A DNA stretch of 53,430 nt from a virus, in the IMG/VR virus record IMGVR_UViG_3300009177_000049, positions 1 to 53,430 of that record; one strand, 5' to 3'. Position 1 is the stretch's first letter. Each line of letters starts with the position of its first letter. Made by a program: the position numbers and the translations under genes. The notes beneath the pieces are model-generated. The model was not told the DNA's origin and searched no databases. It was given only the letters and a program-made list of their open reading frames with translations. Positions 48,201 through 53,430 of the stretch are shown one piece after another.

Positions 48201-50428
48201 TGGGACTCGCGTTCCTCGGCAACGTGGTGCTGAAGATGCCGATGCTGTTCAGCGGCTACGCCGTCAACGTGGCGACCACGATCCTCGGGCTGCAGGGCCT
48301 CTCGGACATGACGGCCATGTTCCTCGAGGGACGCAAGAAGGGACCGAACTCGCTGTTCGGTCGAGTATCGGCCAAGATCCGCGGCGTCCAGTTCGACCCG
48401 GAGATGGACGCCACCTTCGACATGTCGTCGGTCCTGGAAGGCGTCGACCTGTCACGCTCGTTCATCCGTGGCAGCCTCACTCACACCGGCCTCTTCGCCT
48501 TCGGCATGATGGCCGGTGGTCTCGGGCTGTCCGGTGAGGACGACGAGACCAAGAAGCGCCGGCGCCTGGCTGCTCTGCAGGGAGCACCGGTCATCTACGA
48601 CCCGCGTCGCATCGAGAACGACTTCCGCAACGCCGACGCCATGTTCGTCGACTGGCTGCCGCCGGGCATCGCGTCCATGTTCCGGGTTACCACCGACGAG
48701 GCGCCTGGCGGTGCCCGCTCGATGGTGCAGCTGAACTGGGTGCTGAAGCAGTTCATCTCCCCGATCATGGGGATGGAGAAGTTCTACGAGACCGGCGACT
48801 TCCGCAACGTCGGCTGGGGGTTCGAGGACGCGCTCGGAGCGTTCCCGCTCATCAACGCCAACACCTGGGACGACGCGTTCCAGACCGCAGCCGAGCTCGC
48901 GCAGATGGCAGACGATCAGTCGAAGCTCGGTGGAGCCCACAACATGCCGATCGCAGCAGGCTTCCTCACCAACGCTGTCGGCGTCTACGAGAAGATGCTG
49001 TTCGAGAACGCCTTCATCAACCAGATCTACGTGGCACGCGACGAGTACGACCGTGACCCGTTCGTACTGCCGCTGCGCAACGCCAGTCGCGAGCTGCAGG
49101 GCGACGCCGAAGGCAACCCGCGTCCACAGAACCTGTCGATGGAGTCCTACATCGACCCCGAGACAGGGCAGATCAAGCAGGGCTACCAGACTCGCAGCGA
49201 CAGCGAGGCCACACTCCACGCCTTCACCGAGAACCGCTTCTCCCTGGCCGTCATGTCGTCGCTGTTCGCCAAGATGACAGGCGGTACGCCCGACTACTTC
49301 CGCACGCAGATGCCGGAGAAGCTGCGGGAGATCGAGAAGCAGCCGATGACCAAGCAGCGGGCCGAGGCCATCGTCCGCTCCCTGTCACAGGCAGCCGGCG
49401 GGACCGAGGCGCTGTCCCTGGACGAGCTGATCTACAAGATCAAGGGCGACGCGATGGCGTCGAAGAACTGGAACGTCTACAACAACGCCGACAAGATCGC
49501 CCGCGCCAACTACCACCCCGAGATGCTCGAGCCGCTGTCGGTCCTCGACGCCCAGGGACACGAGGTGCTGACCAAGGCAGGCGCCCGCGGCATCTACCAG
49601 GGCCTCGCCAAGGGCTCGGTGAAGATCGGGGACGACAGCCTCCAAGGCATCTTCATCCCACGAGACATGCGCGTGCAGATCCAGAAGGAGTGGACCGAGG
49701 AGCTGATCCAGGAGGGCGTCGACATGGGCCTGGACCAGACGAAGGCCACGTCCCGGATGAAGCGCATCTGGTACGGCCCGCTGTCCAACCCCGACGCCCT
49801 CGGCATCGGAGACATCCTCTGGCACAAGGACATCTCGTATGACAAGTCGGTGGTCTACAAGCAGCTGAACACGACCTACGTCATGGGCCCCGACGGTCGT
49901 CCGTGGGCCACCGGCTTCAAGCGTGCCGGCGTGCTCGGCGCGTTTGGTCTGAAGCCATACCAAGAGGCGTACGTCTCCGAGCAGTCGGCCACCGGCAACG
50001 ACTCCCTGCTCAACACCACCGACCTCGTCAACGGTATGAACACAGGGCTGCGCGCGCTTCAGCTCGTCGACAAGTCCTCCTACATCCCGACCGATGTGGA
50101 GATCGGGAAGTCCATCGAGAAGGCCATCGCCGACGCTGCGAACAAGACGTACACCCCGCAGCAGCCGTACTCGAACTCCAACGGCAACGGCTACAGCCGC
50201 TTCCCGTACCACCGCTACTCCGGCTACGGGCGTCGGAGCTACGGCGGTGGCGGCTACAGCAGCAGCGGCTACAGCCAGTACAACAAGATGTACGCACTAC
50301 CCGGTGCGCGGGCCCCGTTCGGGGACGACATCCCGTTCATCAACACGTCGAGTCCTTTCATCCGTCGAGAGGACATCCACCGTGAGCGGGTCTGGTCCGA
50401 GCGAGGAAGGCTGAAGCAGTGGCAGTGA
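36236..50428 (+). CDS. Giant virion protein with an RNA polymerase beta'-like catalytic motif
   Basis: This 4730-residue single reading frame covers about a quarter of the window. GTG 36236 is 5 bases after GAGGAG; GTG 36233 is possible. Residues 226-272 form a glycine-zipper hydrophobic segment. At 899-945 come R899-D-P901, I-S-H932 and D941-Y-D-G-D945. This matches the order in the beta' double-psi barrel (R-x-P, I-x-L-H, D-F-D-G-D), where the three Asp bind catalytic Mg2+. Hydrophobic segments lie at 3988-4022 and 4082-4101. A Tyr/Gly/Ser-rich stretch (4644-4690) precedes the end. Its position before portal suggests a virion protein, and the membrane-like segments suggest ejection. Inferred: a packaged single-chain RNA polymerase. 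A second barrel is not securely seen. No other RNA polymerase is encoded. Confidence 0.8.
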   Translation: MGKYDSSALQPWLGQSQNPAAPEGMQQAARAGGGVAAGVPMYDSSKLGAWVTDPEIGYTGAAQSWYTGANFDGTNNGYDNQFVSDYMSKWNKALEEGTANTYFEQEHATGIVTWDHTGTDGTQFKYGDVYVNGDKVANMYDKKDGGFDENTANLAMSTWTLSKDQKAHAFSASDPLQHLGREVQAQREKDNVEIPQQLKAMEFNADVKDTAHQFEEGTTDEAIILGGAAGGAALGTGVGAAIGSTFFGVGAAVGAPVGAGIGALVGGVGAFLNKDSLTEQAARAYEITALSTDQYGSGAGISTGVQQWGGFAGRLISPLQNTEQGLYDWSQGDVGDGESAFYRTDKSGKSTTPAWVKVADVGAALGDGALQFASPIGRGLYMAQMGSTVAGETAELALTGGSQFDYNKGGFDNVFKDEAGHFSPSQGAAGIAKIGVDVAQIGLARGLLTKSWAGREAAGLSQMGAAPGAVGTLGTAVSGRAVARDVLPTWAGGRTAAQKAALEAGGKEEIESGYRYITDDVGQVVGKRYRTISLLAPSEAISSLSTRVIALRGKEVGQGALKADDFYRAAQSMAQGERRFTTALVNGFGEGTEEVIQSALESYSHGHGVGSMQDMVNSGLYGAAGGVGMGLGINAHSPTADEKLDGQVKIAHYFQTGGEVLSDEALASMTPTEKRAKAQMGKLERETAKAAFTKYADDRAADFTAGVAGVNKVVDAINTSRSESLKNSAPHTDQPFVITQIEDAGQVDANGQLLRGSVPSDAVVSSGAQLMRNFGNRMRGITEQLTLLKNNEVLKQADLDKKPADEGLQNDLAKIQQQTKQINEMIRLGQALGAEIDDRVGRMYDPNASVAARAAETEGLNQFLRDAFNRRAGDVNGVPVTTDEERMALARAVSQVVTRDPQDQSGSYQVLVPQASLKLTVSNSDNVLEISHAILPAIRGDYDGDKIRTQNQLLLDEDMFVSARAGMHFLGAGTSVNVKAPKYEKWVVQYIQEALTSTEPALVNAATGAMTSVTEAIRNRYEAIIGDEILDPVFAKFFAAVRTGDGDARSVLMDGLLEVADGPINTFARGNLSNEWLWMDQLVRAQFQAFQEDYASYRAMLGPTPGTVKKGRPVKRVSEARERRAARSATTGQTIGNWLAGDLMFRKFQKLHYTSLSASVQSSANPTQRAELYALASEYELLSAMATQSELDRVHGVDEITARVIAQLKALADNATDLDPALSQTQAMAVVANVAVLDYDIDSDGNVTTTGREITLAQMLLKQELRRDRVAKDAIFEISPELQAKHARLRAMTKPDGQGVKGSGLNAQRAFVEVFGAFQLFTLIGDAAGLMGPHISVEQYVRFYTAKDEGERKSEDYKLKNEAAYLGRESAANMPYSVAEVAAGDVSPYRSVIDSIISVGHNRITLDKKIATGNDYNAHHLNGEFSDAHYRASEAFKNSHKDVREALFKFSELSGRRVDELTLDMVQRMLDQNPTFAEKVMALIPDAAANAVFERRGDDLYIANWVYKMFTITNADEAEMHYWRNVMLAQWESLGMHARTEKDADGHQGRRYNKLERRMFKIMYDLSPQMQQDGGLLMTKFMHELQNAKNLEQFLRWVNTTPGIRGNQAPIVGWYDDSAAFDADKANGGWSTGMKGVTQREAIASLEVGAQYLKKDLVEEQNIQRSDNQVYLAIERVLKSDAGAPNVTATTEDRRLYDAFVASLKNSREMNVGLGPQAMMYQVIGAVRGFYPKAHTKGENPDNVDPAGAFDAQRDAYDYVTNYERFKASMTAVNLDAISGNMSQLAKDGVVTMDDDGRQVEWEMPVDSEGNPTAESVAKALALFSNPDTRPMARSVLFPQVMERGPEGRLTTQMLVGKDLKSLLEGDHYKKMFAHDNSIDNDSAMRYCAMLEATARNHKGHFSVQRIVNDIVIAETSGANHTLSTSEIERAAQRAFRTVAKIVQDAAAIASVPDGTGDATLKQVMSEVHAARRIQRTAGLLGFGARPGEDVKEAAARFAYTDLALDQLVAQRRGEMNDEITQIEAKLVPGLDIHEVEKIERETLGARADLEKFEARVELLRSDDPAGQAVDMFSFHSDPLTETDRQREIIQYIMSAPDKFRRKSQSTIQIMMKLSGQLEDKSRSGQVDLSASEWNHLSRATITVFLDDIVSMGSGGISVSPYPDATRPDNTRYYDTSYAYLADTLLDPTKPLLLAGRDMHRWAGLQGDIPPSPTELKKTIELNLYPDFRYGPWTGDIPRASIEANQRLDSAAAKPVIGMTGNAPKRQAAKSAATRRTFRVPGAELLSKVTLQASDLNRSLFDDVEVTHPGDRAVARPLAQLNNRFAARVMLRHYQPGTYLDATPIDLLASDLNLGHVFHTNDNAVASGYKEIHLDRLKVALEASGVDPSDVAGIDIEFFHPDMQPVETQEESDKGRTWYNNLFFEGTSFKRDSDRAESLNATLWFTEGSINPVMQAWGLDASKLGRSAIEVIETMTHAERKAIENDWATDLSHVLRMKTQEMLTKQLGLGDPEKGSKGMLEPEFYNAVYKDMKLQHLVVGKAQGTGDRLVWTAEQVIAWQQANPGVALPIDDAKLYMPSDTVLNSMLGEQGTQGATRVFDDVLSADLSQVPAYRGVSTKMLENFKHGLNGESKPLPETRIANRARQQTLQTRAYLDEKTRNAYEAKIRYLAEKREEIWDDRANYNGQTGEGGWNPRTNLGRALQTADLMLRAENISMDWTAGGLPFFGSRKNKDMELSKMLLHELEAALEVKGSRSGWIFREDQASDANAGLISGVTLSTSSGAKRIAPGDLVVVELDSFRGNAAKMRERLDYIADQGATIVLGATDGEADMRVEATQFMESIDYIRMAGSGHVYQPAITTPRFQNQRALISSLTATRGVSPRSHLAIFNVQGLNVEEGSLWVDFKNPRLHAIAETLNLVPTNYLAGFNVPVDEMTDDRIHKTQITRVRNQVLGFKNDPEGRQMLRDMAHGPETEQGKKLTPAERAHLDTEFDFYFDRMIDRLELHAGSVLPQAGDDFGTGDMIPLVGPGDTVLLYRHGHEAPDWDKVMTQKRVTRPAKHEPANMAVFSSTRNPNATSHTGTVVEFNPRSNYGLSVRLEIDLQVLGDKKVLEWNGQKYELTARPDRIQFPTYQGKEHGFLTNWDIDGVGSLDDAMSKESTDGMIVDHQSAFKFLGIDFTDDVATFLGVDATTAVDFLKLIAAQAPRIQVTAADEILNSERITEALRSQLDGFALTNAETVDPSWVDNMADPASVEAKIATSMIVYLMTPGARVGDVLKSGGFNDRTSSIDHKSVEMPILFTQVFDNSGLDSDLRNEINERINSQFYNPNQDGTGYSMSKSWRFESRHADPRKNQVGVLQFAEAHSAGDNPVINGMSFDEATRSNVSQHSAAIAYQATGALTAHSYEVAKAQLFSSTTIEPHARDTEDGGLWRMLTGIPFEDRRAGSFWKAASPAEAERIDLARDAIIQDRVEIKQLDENGWTATQRTEYNAAAVSVMQTLGLDPLQVKLVDYWVRQTLGMPHGTDANGDDVGKVSGSAAIEAVKDIAWNVNHNYLPVVGAEVPLLHVHDLQAIFRANQHRSPQWQPKAGLEDNNIKAGTWDEWVKTSLGGAFTSDHLFDPLYLLALDGYMHTYQSATRDLLDLPVSMDVLVTQNLMDETTNRLFVSVSDEQQLIATDPVTLDLQRASLDNLIGGQRVSGRLVAKAAPVSEVAKRRDARRKWRKENGIPLPLDVSMKDFLKNGGTFTDRATTVNGLYRALINLRVGTALLNPQLYVSMGPEQFVRGVLDRTANLLTMQSTAVSVGRKGQVKGLAGRQARLTERLADTTLGAGLSRLGLEAAYRPDQLVKLNKLYTVMGQRNDFKSMVYKELFFLRPHEPGVGKAERWLENYAKLGTKVQDPTWGTRANTLARRYMEAALSHIMATPTMNQLSVDRLIAEMATSPQFLKQNFPTAHEAGMNSVAQLRSLKPTPLSLTLRGIYEPLSESPNMGLAFLGNVVLKMPMLFSGYAVNVATTILGLQGLSDMTAMFLEGRKKGPNSLFGRVSAKIRGVQFDPEMDATFDMSSVLEGVDLSRSFIRGSLTHTGLFAFGMMAGGLGLSGEDDETKKRRRLAALQGAPVIYDPRRIENDFRNADAMFVDWLPPGIASMFRVTTDEAPGGARSMVQLNWVLKQFISPIMGMEKFYETGDFRNVGWGFEDALGAFPLINANTWDDAFQTAAELAQMADDQSKLGGAHNMPIAAGFLTNAVGVYEKMLFENAFINQIYVARDEYDRDPFVLPLRNASRELQGDAEGNPRPQNLSMESYIDPETGQIKQGYQTRSDSEATLHAFTENRFSLAVMSSLFAKMTGGTPDYFRTQMPEKLREIEKQPMTKQRAEAIVRSLSQAAGGTEALSLDELIYKIKGDAMASKNWNVYNNADKIARANYHPEMLEPLSVLDAQGHEVLTKAGARGIYQGLAKGSVKIGDDSLQGIFIPRDMRVQIQKEWTEELIQEGVDMGLDQTKATSRMKRIWYGPLSNPDALGIGDILWHKDISYDKSVVYKQLNTTYVMGPDGRPWATGFKRAGVLGAFGLKPYQEAYVSEQSATGNDSLLNTTDLVNGMNTGLRALQLVDKSSYIPTDVEIGKSIEKAIADAANKTYTPQQPYSNSNGNGYSRFPYHRYSGYGRRSYGGGGYSSSGYSQYNKMYALPGARAPFGDDIPFINTSSPFIRREDIHRERVWSERGRLKQWQ

Positions 50429-52428
50429 ACATGGTTGGGTACCAGCCCATCACGGAGTTCTCCCAGTGGTACATCGAGTACGACCCGACCGGAGGTCGGG
50501 ACGACACGCTCGAGTACCGCGGGTTCGCTCACTGTGCCGATGAGATCTGGTCCATGTGGCAGATCTACAAGCGCGAGATGGACCTGCGGGTTGCGAACTA
50601 CGACGTTCTCGAGCGGCTGGCTGATGCCGAGGTCATCAGCCCTAAGGCCGACCTGCCCAACATCAGCAGCGGCGAGACCGCCGGGCTCGTCCGCCGCATC
50701 GCCCGCAACCTGGTGCAGAACACGCCCAACGTCGAGGTCATCAGCCGCTTCGACGACGACGACCTGAAGGGCATCTTCAGCCGCCACATCCTCACCTCCA
50801 AGATCATCGGCTCGGACGAGTACTCCAACGACATGCAGCAGAACCTGTTCGCCACCACCAAGACCAGCCTTACCCTCGGCTTCGGCTGCGTCATCCCGGT
50901 GCTGCTGCAGGACGCAGCCGGCGGCTGGTACATGAAGTACGACACCATCCACTACCGCGACGTCTTCCCCGAGCCGGGCTGCAAGGACATCCGCAACGCC
51001 ACCTCGGTGTTCGTCCGTCGCTACCTCACCCGTGGTGAGGCGGTCTGCCTGATCCAGGACCAGGCTCCCGGCTGGGACCTGGACGCCCTGAAGCGGATGG
51101 TGAAGAACCGACCGCAGTCACGCGAGCAGCAGAGCGTCGACCACCAGACCAAGAAGCACCACCAGATCCCGGTGGGCTACGAGATCATCACGCTCTACAC
51201 ATCCAGCGGCGAGCCGTTCCTCACCTTCGAGGGCAGCACCAAGCTGCTGCTCCGCATCGAGAAGAACAAGCACCCGCTCAAGCAGCACCCCGTCCACTTC
51301 CTCGTCCTCGAGAAGGACGACATGCAGCCGCTCGGGAAGTCCCAGGTCGAGCTGCTGATCGGGCGCCAGGACTTCCAGGACCTGATGCTGAACGGCGCGA
51401 TGAAGCTGTGGTACCGCAACATCAACCCGTCGATCATCGGCTACGGCACCGTCAACGCGGTGCCCAACCTGTCCCCCGGCAAGTACACGCAGATCTCCAA
51501 CCCGAACGCGAAGATCGAACCGTTCGAGGTGAACACGCAGACGCTGATGCAGTACGGCTCGATCAGCCAGCAGAACCTCGGCAGCATGGTCCAGCTGATC
51601 GGAGCCGCCGACCAGCAGATGGCGATGCAGTCACCCAACCCCGGCGGCATGAGCAAGACGCCTCAGGGAGTCGACGCCCAGCAGCAGATGGTCGACATCA
51701 CCACGAACAACTACCAGAAGGCGATCGAAGCCTTCTTCAGCCACTACTGCTCCTACGCGCTGACCATCTACTTCCAGGAGCTGAAGGCCGTCAAGAAGGT
51801 CCACCCGACCGCGGAGGCCAGGATCCGTCTCCTCGAGGCAGGGCTCGACACCAAGTACATCAACGACGACGGGACCATCGACGTCGACTTCGAGGACATG
51901 AGCGTCGAGTTCTTCGTACGCTGCGTCCCCGGATCACTGGTCGAGATGGAGGACGAGAAGCAGCTGAGGATCCTGAACCAGCTGTTCATCCCGTTGAGCC
52001 AGTCGATGCCGGCCATCGTTGCGACACAGAACCCCACGCTCATCAACCAGGCCACCACCGCGATGAAGTACATCGTCGGCAAGCAGATCGAGCTGAGCGG
52101 TGCTGCCAGCGCCAAGGAGCTCGGACTGCTCTGGAACCGTGGCGACGTCAAGGAGGTCGACGAGCGCGACCAGCGCATCACCAGTTTGGAGGATGCGATC
52201 TCCGGTCTGCACGGAAACAGCAGCATGGAGCTCGAGTTCAACAACCTCGCCATCCGTCAGCTGCAGGAGCAGATGTCTCAGATGACGCAGAACCAGCAGG
52301 TTCTGCTCGAGAAACTAGGTGTGGTCTCTCCGGGATCTGTACCTGGTTCTGAGGCGCACGAGCCTACTTCTGTTCCAGAGGAAGCCGAGCCGCCGCGCGA
52401 GCCGTACATTCAGGCTGCCAGCGCCTGA
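50419..52428 (+). CDS. Portal protein
   Basis: This 669-residue protein is a podovirus-type portal. The N-terminal region has ETAGLVRRIARNLVQNTPNV and a wing (WYMKYDTIHYRDVFPEPGCK). Clip and stem segments follow (VELLIGRQDFQDLMLNGAMK; QGVDAQQQMVDITTNNYQKA). The C-terminus has a coiled coil (AIRQLQEQMSQMTQNQQVLL) and a Pro/Glu-rich tail. It forms the dodecameric DNA gateway. GTG 50419 overlaps the giant gene by 10 bases with GAGGAAGG 8 bases upstream; ATG 50431 is an alternative. Capsid follows with no intervening scaffold gene. Confidence 0.85.
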   Translation: MAVNMVGYQPITEFSQWYIEYDPTGGRDDTLEYRGFAHCADEIWSMWQIYKREMDLRVANYDVLERLADAEVISPKADLPNISSGETAGLVRRIARNLVQNTPNVEVISRFDDDDLKGIFSRHILTSKIIGSDEYSNDMQQNLFATTKTSLTLGFGCVIPVLLQDAAGGWYMKYDTIHYRDVFPEPGCKDIRNATSVFVRRYLTRGEAVCLIQDQAPGWDLDALKRMVKNRPQSREQQSVDHQTKKHHQIPVGYEIITLYTSSGEPFLTFEGSTKLLLRIEKNKHPLKQHPVHFLVLEKDDMQPLGKSQVELLIGRQDFQDLMLNGAMKLWYRNINPSIIGYGTVNAVPNLSPGKYTQISNPNAKIEPFEVNTQTLMQYGSISQQNLGSMVQLIGAADQQMAMQSPNPGGMSKTPQGVDAQQQMVDITTNNYQKAIEAFFSHYCSYALTIYFQELKAVKKVHPTAEARIRLLEAGLDTKYINDDGTIDVDFEDMSVEFFVRCVPGSLVEMEDEKQLRILNQLFIPLSQSMPAIVATQNPTLINQATTAMKYIVGKQIELSGAASAKELGLLWNRGDVKEVDERDQRITSLEDAISGLHGNSSMELEFNNLAIRQLQEQMSQMTQNQQVLLEKLGVVSPGSVPGSEAHEPTSVPEEAEPPREPYIQAASA

Positions 52429-52458
52429 CCGCAGGCCAACAACTAGAGGAGGGGCGAC

Positions 52459-53430
52459 ATGGTCGCACCAGTCCAGAAGGACAGCCTGACCGACTACCAG
52501 GTCGCTCTGGCCACGTACCTTCGGATCACGTCTCCGGTGGCAGGGATGTTCACCGGCAGCGAGATCAAGCCCAACCCGAATGCCAGGAGCATTCGCGTCC
52601 CGGACATCCGGGTCGACGACTACATCGTCGACGCCGAGATCGGGCGCATCGGATCCGAGCACTACTCGGGATCCGAGTTCACGGGCGAGTGGAAGAACGG
52701 CGTGCCGCCTATCGAGTGGCGCACCTACTCCATGAGCCGGCACCGTGCCTTCGGCTTCACCGTCTTCGACGAGCAGCTCCGCTACTCGCCCATCAAGAAC
52801 ATCGTCCAGGAGTACACCGGTCGCAAGATGCAGACCACGGTCCTCCGCGACCACGACAAGTACTGCCTGCTCGCCGCGTGCATGGGACACATGACCGGCA
52901 AGATGGTGCCCCGCACCGCCGCCGACACGCCCGGACCGGGCTACGTCGATGCGGTCAAGGTCTCCAACACCGGGGACGCGCAGGACTACAAGTGGATCGC
53001 GGAGCCCGGCGAGGACACCGACAACCAGATCCAGCCGTCCTTCGCCACCATCAAGGGCATGTTCCTCAACGACGTCGACCCGCTCGCCACGCTGGACGCA
53101 CTCACCCTGCTGTTCAGCGACAACTGGTTCGACTCCAACTTCGGGAACAACGACCGCTTCCTGCTGGTCACCAGCGCCCTCGAGCTCGTCTACATCAACG
53201 CGCTCATCGATGCCGGCGCCGGAACCGAGTCGGCGTTCAAGCTGCTGAAGGACGGCGACATCTCCGGTGCCAACGCCTCCGGCTTCCTCGGCACGCTGAA
53301 GGGATCCTGGAAGCTGCAGAAGATCCACCCGGAGTTCCTGCCGAAGGTCTACACCGACTCCAACCTGGTGGTCGACCCGATCGCAAACTCCGGCACCGCG
53401 GCCCGTACCAAGCGCCAGGTCGTCGCACTC
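52459..53430 (+). CDS. Major capsid protein, N-terminal 324 residues (continues at base 1)
   Basis: ATG 52459 follows GAGGAGGGG. The protein begins MVAPVQKDSLTDYQVALATY and has HK97-fold-like features: an N-arm, an extended E-loop-like region (VDAEIGRIGSEHYSGSEFTG) and a spine helix region (YTGRKMQTTVLRDHDKYCLL). P-domain-like strands follow (GNNDRFLLVTSALELVYINA; LKGSWKLQKIHPEFLPKVY). The frame is open to the last base and continues from base 1 for 44 residues, giving about 368. The order portal then capsid is canonical. Confidence 0.85.
   Translation, partial: MVAPVQKDSLTDYQVALATYLRITSPVAGMFTGSEIKPNPNARSIRVPDIRVDDYIVDAEIGRIGSEHYSGSEFTGEWKNGVPPIEWRTYSMSRHRAFGFTVFDEQLRYSPIKNIVQEYTGRKMQTTVLRDHDKYCLLAACMGHMTGKMVPRTAADTPGPGYVDAVKVSNTGDAQDYKWIAEPGEDTDNQIQPSFATIKGMFLNDVDPLATLDALTLLFSDNWFDSNFGNNDRFLLVTSALELVYINALIDAGAGTESAFKLLKDGDISGANASGFLGTLKGSWKLQKIHPEFLPKVYTDSNLVVDPIANSGTAARTKRQVVAL

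Noticed and set aside
1-53430. Integrase, immunity repressor of temperate type, attachment sites or insertion sequences
   Set aside because: I found no recombinase or transposase motifs, and the only clear DNA-binding regulator is the RHH protein. The phage looks lytic.
1-53430. tRNA or tmRNA genes
   Set aside because: Intergenic spaces are short and contain no cloverleaf-like sequence that I could support by eye. A dedicated RNA search was not possible.

Overview
The window looks like the complete genome of a lytic, podovirus-type phage of a GC-rich actinobacterium. Its two ends fall inside one gene. The last base (53430) completes a codon of the major capsid protein, and base 1 continues the same reading frame to a stop at 133-135. 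The sequence is therefore best read as a circular or circularly permuted assembly opened inside the capsid gene. There is no integrase, no long tape-measure gene and no tail sheath. There are a T7-like tubular tail protein A/B pair, a portal, a terminase, and one gene of about 14.2 kb. From memory, some Microbacterium podoviruses (actinophage cluster EK) also devote about a quarter of the genome to one gene, so Microbacterium is the host genus I would test first. This is inference only.

Layout: (1) 35446-53430 continuing through the junction to 10960, + strand, is the virion block: a small membrane protein, a membrane-anchored collagen-like protein, the 4730-residue giant protein, portal, capsid, tail fibres, a holin-like protein, two probable internal proteins, tail tubular A and B, and a DUF6582-like protein. 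(2) 11916-10957, - strand, is a lysis cassette with an M23 endolysin and two tiny membrane proteins. (3) 12254-17951, + strand, holds packaging and head genes, including an EEP-family nuclease and terminase large subunit. (4) 34231-17821, - strand, is the replication and takeover block: prim-pol, SF3 helicase, SF2 helicase, RuvC, family A DNA polymerase, a DUF2800 nuclease, a DUF2815-like ssDNA-binding protein, a MoxR AAA+/VWA pair, a nucleotidyltransferase-like protein and many small genes. (5) 34232-35445 is a regulatory zone with little coding sequence.

The most interesting content is as follows. (a) Around residues 899-945 the giant protein carries an R-x-P ... I-x-H ... D-Y-D-G-D pattern. 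It resembles the catalytic double-psi barrel of the RNA polymerase beta' subunit, including order and approximate spacing. Together with a glycine-zipper segment and late hydrophobic segments, this suggests a virion-carried, ejected RNA polymerase. (b) Two large mirror-symmetric repeat arrays, centred at 12060 and 34397, share the same parts (TGTAGACACC, CAGGTCAG, a central palindrome) at mirrored positions. They lie about 22 kb apart and are candidate promoters, operators or origins. (c) Three consecutive mini-hairpins at 33800-33849 have unrelated stems but the identical loop CGCA, which points to selection for structure. (d) Strong hairpins mostly without a U tract fill nearly every real gap in the leftward operon.

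A plausible but unproven cycle is that the giant protein enters with the DNA and transcribes early genes, that the ribbon-helix-helix protein and the palindromes around its gene set timing, and that the lysis operon fires leftward from the array at 12 kb.
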